This document shows, one piece after another, positions 57,716-64,000 of a stretch of 64,000 nucleotides of DNA. The DNA is from Viola odorata (lineage: Eukaryota; Streptophyta; Magnoliopsida; Malpighiales; Violaceae): positions 3,541,501-3,605,500 of the forward strand of contig OY829544.1 of assembly GCA_963691705.1 (NCBI GenBank), in the 5' to 3' direction. Within the stretch, counting starts at the first letter, position 1; every line of letters starts with the position of its first letter. The position numbers and the translations under genes are program-made. The notes under the pieces are model-generated. The model had not been told where the DNA came from. It searched no databases and saw only the letters and a list, made by a program, of their open reading frames with translations.

Positions 57716-58405
57716 CACAGTAGCAGTAGAATCAGCAATATTATTGAATGGAATTAGCACCGCCTTTTATCGAGCAATACTTGACCATTTCCCTAGAGTA
57801 GCATCACCCCATTTATCACAAATGAAACCAATATGCGCAACAAAGGACCGGAGTCCTGGCAGAGGAGGAAGAGTAGAGCAATGCCTAGTGAGTGGATTAC
57901 ACATGTAGAAAAGAGAGTCTTATCCTTCATATCAGCCTTACACAACACCAATCCATTGCAAGCTCCTACTATCTTAACCCTATCTATATTCGGATGGTAA
58001 AGAGGAAGGCGAGTGCTGAAAGACAAATTGAGGGAATTGAAGATTGGCGCTTTAGATTCCACAGCCATTGAACCAAATTTGTCCAGTCTGGACTCATAAT
58101 GGTAAAAATTAGGGTATGGCGTGAATTGATTGAGAAGTTGGGCTGGTGATGCAGCTGGTAATTGCGACAAAAATAAGAGCTAGAAATCAGAGACAACCAG
58201 GTTTTGGAGACGCACTTACAACGATGAACCGCATCGACAGGAAGTCTAAAGAGGATCTCCCTCAACAACCAAAAAGGCCATCGCTTGGAGCTGATTTCTG
58301 TCTTTTACCACCGCCATCATCTTCCATGATTGCTGCTGCTGCTGCTCCGCCGCCGGGATCCTCCACGACAAAAACACAGATACTGTTATCCCCAATCGAA
58401 TCCAT
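57716..58405 (-). pseudogene. F-box pseudogene, 5' part
   Basis: From ATG 58405 (MDSIGDNSICVFVVEDPGGG) the frame meets a TGA near 58282. The F-box itself (LLREILFRLPVDAVHRCKCVSKTWLSLISSSYFC) follows in another frame, so a single-base indel separates them. A second shift divides the F-box from NIDRVKIVGACNGLVLCKAD. The sequence breaks off at 57716, where the inverted-repeat segment begins, and its continuation is 55974-56345. An SCF substrate-receptor type gene, now dead. Confidence 0.75.
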
Positions 58406-58647
58406 GCCACTGCTGCTACTAACGACAGGTAATTAGAGATTTTTTACCTGATTGAAAACCCTAATTTCGTACTACAATCCCAAATCAAATTAGGGATCTT
58501 TCACCATGATTCGGGAGATGAATTTGAAAGTGACGGAATTTGAAAACATGAGCGATCCAATGTAAATTTATATTATGGGAAAAAAATGTAAAAAATCACG
58601 GTAACCGGACCTTATCCGGCCCGATGACCGGTTCTGTGTTAAAATAT

Positions 58648-58881
58648 ACCCTTCTGTTTTTTAATAACTGCCGTTTTTTTACTGTTTATAATATTTGTCA
58701 TTTTATTTTTTTTGAGATATATATTTTGTGCAAATGATAATTTTTTTATGCATCAACCCAATTTAATAATGGTCTATTAATTTGAGTAAAAATTATGAGT
58801 AAAAATAAAATAATGTAAAATAAAATAAAATTAAAAATTATTACTTTTAAATTTCTACTATTTTAAAAACAGACGAGGGAG
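58648..58881. mobile_element. Stowaway-like MITE
   Basis: 234 bases, TA on both sides (58646-58647, 58882-58883), ends CCCTTCTGTTTTTTAATAAC and the counterpart GTTTTTAAAATAGTAG-like ending CTCCCTCGTCTG. Same family as 52405-52667 in reverse orientation. Confidence 0.7.
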
Positions 58882-58883
58882 TA

Positions 58884-59320
58884 GGGTTTCAGACTTTCCT
58901 GGCGGAAGTTTTGTGAGCAGGTAATCATTTTCTTTTTAAGGAAACAGGCGTATCATCAGTACAAGTACACATTAAACTTTTTTTTTTTTATAAAAAAAAT
59001 GAAATTCAGAAGTAAAATCATTTCATATTTTTTTGTAAATTCTTTGCAACTGGTATGGTAAAATTGCTAATTAATTTCTTTCATTTCTAATTAATACCAA
59101 CAATATCAATCAATATACACAAGTGTGGTTTTTACTGGATTGAGTCCTTTAAATGGAGTATTCAAAACAAATAAAAACCAAAATAGACCTGTATTTTCTG
59201 TCCTAATGTTAGTCTGCTCTTCTCAATGACACTGATCATCTCAAGCCAGTAGGAACAAAAACAGTCTTAGAAGATGCATGCCGTGGGTAGAAGACAGAAT
59301 CCTCAGCTCGTCCATGGCTT
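58884..59320. other. Spacer and probable 3'UTR of KEA3
   Basis: AT-rich. The last 100 bases probably carry the KEA3 3'UTR. No other feature seen. Confidence 0.5.
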
Positions 59321-62300
59321 TCAACGCTCGTCCACGGTTTTAATGCGAGATGGCGATGAGTTTATCTTGTTGTTCTCCACCATAACATCATTTGTTGCAA
59401 CAGGAAAGTCATTCTCTGGGTCAAGCTCACAGTATAGAACACCTTTGCCTTGCAGATCCTCACCACCAATTGCTGCTTGACTCCCTTGGCCCTGAAACGT
59501 AAAGTTACGGGTTATGTCCGTGTCATTTGTACTTAATGATGTGTTTATGGTTGAGGTTGATCGCAGGGTTACCTTGGTGTTTGCCTCGATGGAGTCGCCT
59601 ACTTTAACCTTGAGAGAAACAATACAGAAATCAGGAATCAGGCTATGTTGTTGCTCAAAAATCATAAAAGGCAAACAAGACTATAAACCAAAAGAAAAGT
59701 TTCAGACTATTGCCTACCATGATTACTCAACCAAATATCAGATTCATGCGGTCATTACCTGTAACGGTTTCATAACTTCAGGTTCCTGATCATCTGTTTT
59801 GATGATTGCTTGTTGAGCTTGTAACTCCATGGACTCACGAACAACCTGGCTCAGAAAGTTTACATCATCGGACATGACACCGAGACCTTTCAGAAGCTTT
59901 GAGCCGAGCTGCAAACTGGTCTGCATTGGATGTATGGGAGGGTTAGTCAGCGCCAGCCGGAGAGGCCCAGTTATTGAAAACGCTAAGGTAGAGCAAGCAA
60001 AGACGAAAAGAGAAACTACTTGGTCAATACCTCAGCATTTTCGAGAAGTGCGTCTGTTGCACCAGCCTTTTTCAGATCTAAAAGATGGATGAGATCTTGA
60101 GCTCTAGCATAAATTGGTATCTGCCAAGCATAATATTCACCACAAAATGAATAACGAACCAGGAAAAGGAACATTACAATAGAGATGTAGCAAAAATTGA
60201 GAGCATATAAACAAAGCTAAATGAAAAGCATGTGCTGTGCTTCATTCCACAACAAAGTGGCGATAAACATTTTTGGAATACGAAGAAGGACATGAACAAA
60301 GAGCATTACCGAAGGGAATGCGAGCCGAAGCCTCTGAACAGCTTCAAGTGTCTTACTCTTTCCTGTATACATGATCATGAGTGCCTTTGGAGAAGAGATT
60401 CCAGCCGATTGCAGTACTGCTGGGCGTGAGCCATCCCCGTACAGGATCGGAAAACCAAGTTTCCTTGATGCCTGTGATTATAAAGATGTCGATAAAAGTT
60501 AATCATAGACACAAGCATTTACCATGAGAATATTGAATTGTCAAAGTCCAACCATCTCAGAATAGTGTATGGAAAAGAGGCACAAGCAACTAAAACTTAT
60601 CCTCATTGTACAACAAAATATAAATCATAATCATAACCAAGCTGATACGAACAATTTTTTCAAAACGAGTAGGAGGAATTCATCTAGATTTATAGAAGTG
60701 AGTTGCTTGAGCCAGAGAAAGTTTCCCACCTTCACCACAGAAAGATTTAAATCAAATGCTACATAAGGCCACGCAACAAGCTGGTCATCCGTCCCAGAAG
60801 CCAAAGGTGCAGACAAAAAATTGGCCAAGACCTGTAGGGAGAATAATGGAAACATTAGGAGTTAGGACAATGGAGTGCAGCCTTGCCTTAAAACATAGGT
60901 ACGATAATCTCTTCCCCATAACATACTTACCTGACCCATTTGCCCAAATCCAATAATTACGACAGGTTCACCAACATCAAAGTTCACCATCGCAGCAGCT
61001 TTCTGGAGAATTTAAGTTTTTAGTTTAGGAACATTAAAGGAAGCAACAGAAATGCAAAAGTAAAATAATAATAATAATCAATCCAGTGGAACAGACAAGT
61101 TGATGTACGATGATTGCTTATAATTAGTCATGAATGCACATGTTGGTTTCTTTCCTACTCATGAAAACATTTCAGCATCTCAGAATTGGCAAAGTTAACC
61201 CATCTGAGATGTCTTAACAGACACTCATCAAATGAGCAACCTAACTAAAGGTTAAAGTATAAACGTACATCGCCAGTCTCAAACTTCTTCTCAATGTATT
61301 CTGCAGCTCTTCTTCCAAGTTCATTAAGTGATGGAGTTAATGCCATTGATAATACGACAACAATAATAAGCAACTTGTTAAGTTCAAGTGGTAGCACTCC
61401 CAGCCTGTTTCGAGAAGACACTACACCTTGTGAATGAATGAAAACAAATCTAGAATGCTAAATGATGTCCTGGCAGGAAGTTCATAAAAGGTACCACTGA
61501 CCTATTAGCAAGAGAAAAAACCACGAACGCGAATTCTCCTCCTTGAGATAGCAGCAACCCTATTCTTACACTTTCTTGCAGTGTGAGACCGACACGTGGG
61601 CCTATTGCTGTTATGATCATTGTCTTGATGACAATTAAACCAGCCAAGAGCGAGAGCACATTTGGCCACTCTCGAAAGAGGAGCTGCGAAAGAAGAAAAG
61701 AACTTGGAAAATAAAGCCTAAGCACAAATGTGATACATTTGATATAGAATACAGACTACAGTTAACGCTAATGTACCTGCATGTCAATGGAAGTTCCTGT
61801 AGTCACAAAAAACAATCCAAGAAGTAAGCCTCTAAAAGGCCTAATATCCGCTTCAATTTGTGTTCGGAAATTTGTTTCCGCCAACAATGCTCCTGCTAAA
61901 AAAGCTCCAAGCTGCATATGAAAATCAAATTCAGTAAAATGCATGGATTTGAAAGCTATCTACCAATTATTTTCTCTCGCTGATGAGACAGAAAATTACC
62001 GTGTCACTGAAACCCAGCTTCTGGGTCAGAAGCGAAGTCCCAGCAACAGTTAGCAGGCAAAGAGCAACAAAAGCCTCTGAGCTCCTTGCTTCTGCCACAA
62101 CCTGTAAAACTTAGCTTAGTAACTCCAGGAAAATAACATGTGTCTGCATAGCTAATATAAAATCAAACAGAATAGATGCATACCTCAAAGACACGCCTTA
62201 GAATGTATTTTCCACCAAGAGAAAGCACTCCAAGACCAAGTAAAGCCTTTAAACTTTCTTGAGCAAGCATTGGCCAGATGCTTTCGTTAACTATATTCTG

Positions 62301-64000
62301 AGAAAAGAAGACATAAAGCAGTGGGTGAAGCCAATGATTAACTTGAAGCATCTGAAGTAACTATATCCCATACTCTCGGTCAAAAAGTACATGCTATCGA
62401 AGAAAATGAAAAAAAAAAAATCTTAATAGTTGAAGATGAGAGATTCCGAGCAACTCTCTCCCTCAAAAGAAAAATTCAGCAAAGAAAAACCTGTTATCGA
62501 GAATTCAAGAAGCATAACTTGCAAGGGCTAAAATGAAGAGTGACGACTTTTTTGCTTCAATGCATAGAACATAATCCTGACATACCTGGCTCTCTAGTAC
62601 AGGAAGTATGACCAAGAGAGGAACAACTGCTATATCCTGGAAATTACAAAGATTAAGTTAAATAAACCTATCATAGTTCATATAATCCAGTTATGTATCT
62701 ATACTTTCCATGAAGACTGAACATCTTGGCAACATGCACATATAGAAGCAAATATTTAAACAAAAGACAACCAAGGAGTAACAAAGCAACCTGTAACAGA
62801 AGTATTCCCAAAGTTGCCGAGCCAAATCTTGTAGGAAGCTCACCCTTCTCTGCAAGGAGCTGCATGCACAATTCATAAGCTCTAAGATGATCCGCTGAAT
62901 ATATCTAATGTTAAAGTGATGGCAAGTTTATGGGTATTCTTAAAGACTTAACGGGAGAAGTCCTCTCAATGATATCCCTTAGAACTATCCTATCCCCACT
63001 GGATATTAAGTGGCAATATTCTAAATACAGTACAACCATTCCTGATAGCCAACACCAGAAATGGGAGCATGTGTGATCAATAATATTTCTCGCATATCCA
63101 TAACTAGAGTACCTGCAGAACAAAAGCTGAAGAAGACAGGGAGAGGGCAGCACCAATAACAACAGCTTCATCAACACTTCTGATGTTCACCTGATAAGAA
63201 CACACACAAGATACTAATTTGGTCACAGTGCTTCCAAAACCAAGGCAACAACCCGAGACCTGCTAACTATAACTTTGGGAACATGTAGCGCGTAAAGAAT
63301 TCAAAGGTGGTCATATAGAATGAAACAAGGACAATTTGATGCCAATCTAACAAAGAACTCACCAAATCTGACCTGGAATGGAAAAGGAACTCCAAAATTC
63401 TTGTTCCTATAGCACCATTTGGGGGAAGCTCAAATGCTGTGAAAGCAAGAGTCGATAACACAACCTTCAAGATTTCACCAAAATTTACAGAACAATTGTT
63501 ATGATTCATTTTCAAAAGTACACAAAGTTACAAAGAGAAGTGAAGACGAAATGTTCAAGATGGTATAGATAACATGTTTTGGAAAAGTCTTATCAATGCT
63601 AACTGCTAAGTCAAGTCTATTCGAGTCCTAAAAAATTTAAGAGAATAAAATTTATCTGGAACAGAATAGAAAGACTAACTCAGATTATCGACTCATAAAG
63701 AAAAAAAGCTGGCACTTTTGCCATGATTCCCACATTCATAATCCGAGTTAGTCTTTCTCTATCATAATCCCATAAAGGGCATTGGAGCCCTAATAACAAC
63801 CATTATGAACATAGTCTTTAAATGGCATACCTGAGTCAATCCCATGCCAAAAGCAAATTTCGCAAGAGCCTTTAGACGTGCAAGTGAAAGCTCTAAACCC
63901 ATCTCAAACAGCTGGAAAAGAACACGTGTGAGTCCTAAGTGATTGCATATACACGTCCAAGGTAGTACATCAAAATTAGCATTTGAAGAGATCATTACAA
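59321..64000 (-). CDS. KEA3: K+ efflux antiporter 3, chloroplastic (5' end outside window)
   Basis: Last 17 exons on the minus strand: 63831-63911, 63363-63464, 63113-63190, 62791-62859, 62586-62636, 62184-62297, 62000-62101, 61777-61911, 61502-61683, 61269-61404, 60931-61002, 60730-60831, 60310-60471, 60031-60120, 59759-59920, 59573-59608, 59321-59491; 614 residues, about 160 short of the 776 of Arabidopsis KEA3 (At4g04850). CPA2 cation/H+ exchanger domain (LFEMGLELSLARLKAL, FGSATLGILLLQDIAVVPLLVILP, GAFLAGALLAETNFRTQIE), then a KTN/RCK nucleotide-binding domain (VVIIGFGQMGQVLANFL). It sits in the thylakoid membrane, exchanging lumenal H+ for K+ to relax photoprotective quenching when light drops; the C-terminal part is the regulatory stromal region. 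Transit peptide and first membrane spans lie beyond the window. Confidence 0.95.

Overview
The window is nuclear DNA of a flowering plant, most likely a eudicot. The evidence is intron-rich genes for plant-specific families (an NAI1-type bHLH, L-galactose dehydrogenase, ankyrin DHHC S-acyltransferase, plastid pyrophosphatase, Spinster-like transporter, histone H3.1, plastid KEA3 antiporter), Ty1/copia and Ty3/gypsy LTR elements with plant-type primer sites, and Stowaway-type MITEs. I could not place the species.

Layout. Bases 1-11988 are a nest of LTR retroelements. A minus-strand element B (gag start near 5811, LTR split as 5842-5937 and 11663-11988) is broken in its gag by the 5' end of a minus-strand Tat/Ogre-like gypsy element A (LTR 3297-5572, decayed gag 2133 to about 640). 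Its LTR is broken by a young copia element C (5938-11657, TSD GAGAC). B itself sits in the left arm of the first of two F-box units. Each unit (12005-16349 and 25620-30040) holds a five-exon minus-strand F-box gene whose upstream/5'UTR region recurs as an inverted copy beyond the gene's 3' end. Between the units lie a tRNA-Val(AAC)-like gene, several MITEs, a candidate solo LTR, a bHLH gene with a 12-codon first exon, and long AT-rich spacer.

From 30471 the window is gene-dense: L-galactose dehydrogenase (+), convergent with an ankyrin-DHHC S-acyltransferase (-); a hAT-like non-autonomous element; a complete-ended 5.5 kb mariner-like element (38029-43515) carrying a transposase with one in-frame stop plus two further ORFs; plastid inorganic pyrophosphatase (+); a small unknown protein (-); a 15-exon Spinster-like MFS transporter (-); histone H3.1 (+); a rearranged F-box pseudogene with an internal inverted repeat; and the last 17 exons of KEA3 (-), whose 5' end lies beyond base 64000.

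The host genes are unrelated housekeeping and regulatory genes; there is no operon-like organisation. The most unusual material is in the mobile DNA: (1) a mariner-like element with accessory ORFs, one carrying EAR-type FDLN motifs; (2) a copia 5' LTR that has gained 67 bp copied from the element's own pol-internal repeat; (3) the F-box units whose mirrored upstream regions point at each other. Exon borders were read by eye from GT/AG sites and frame consistency, and family names rest on remembered motifs, with no database search.
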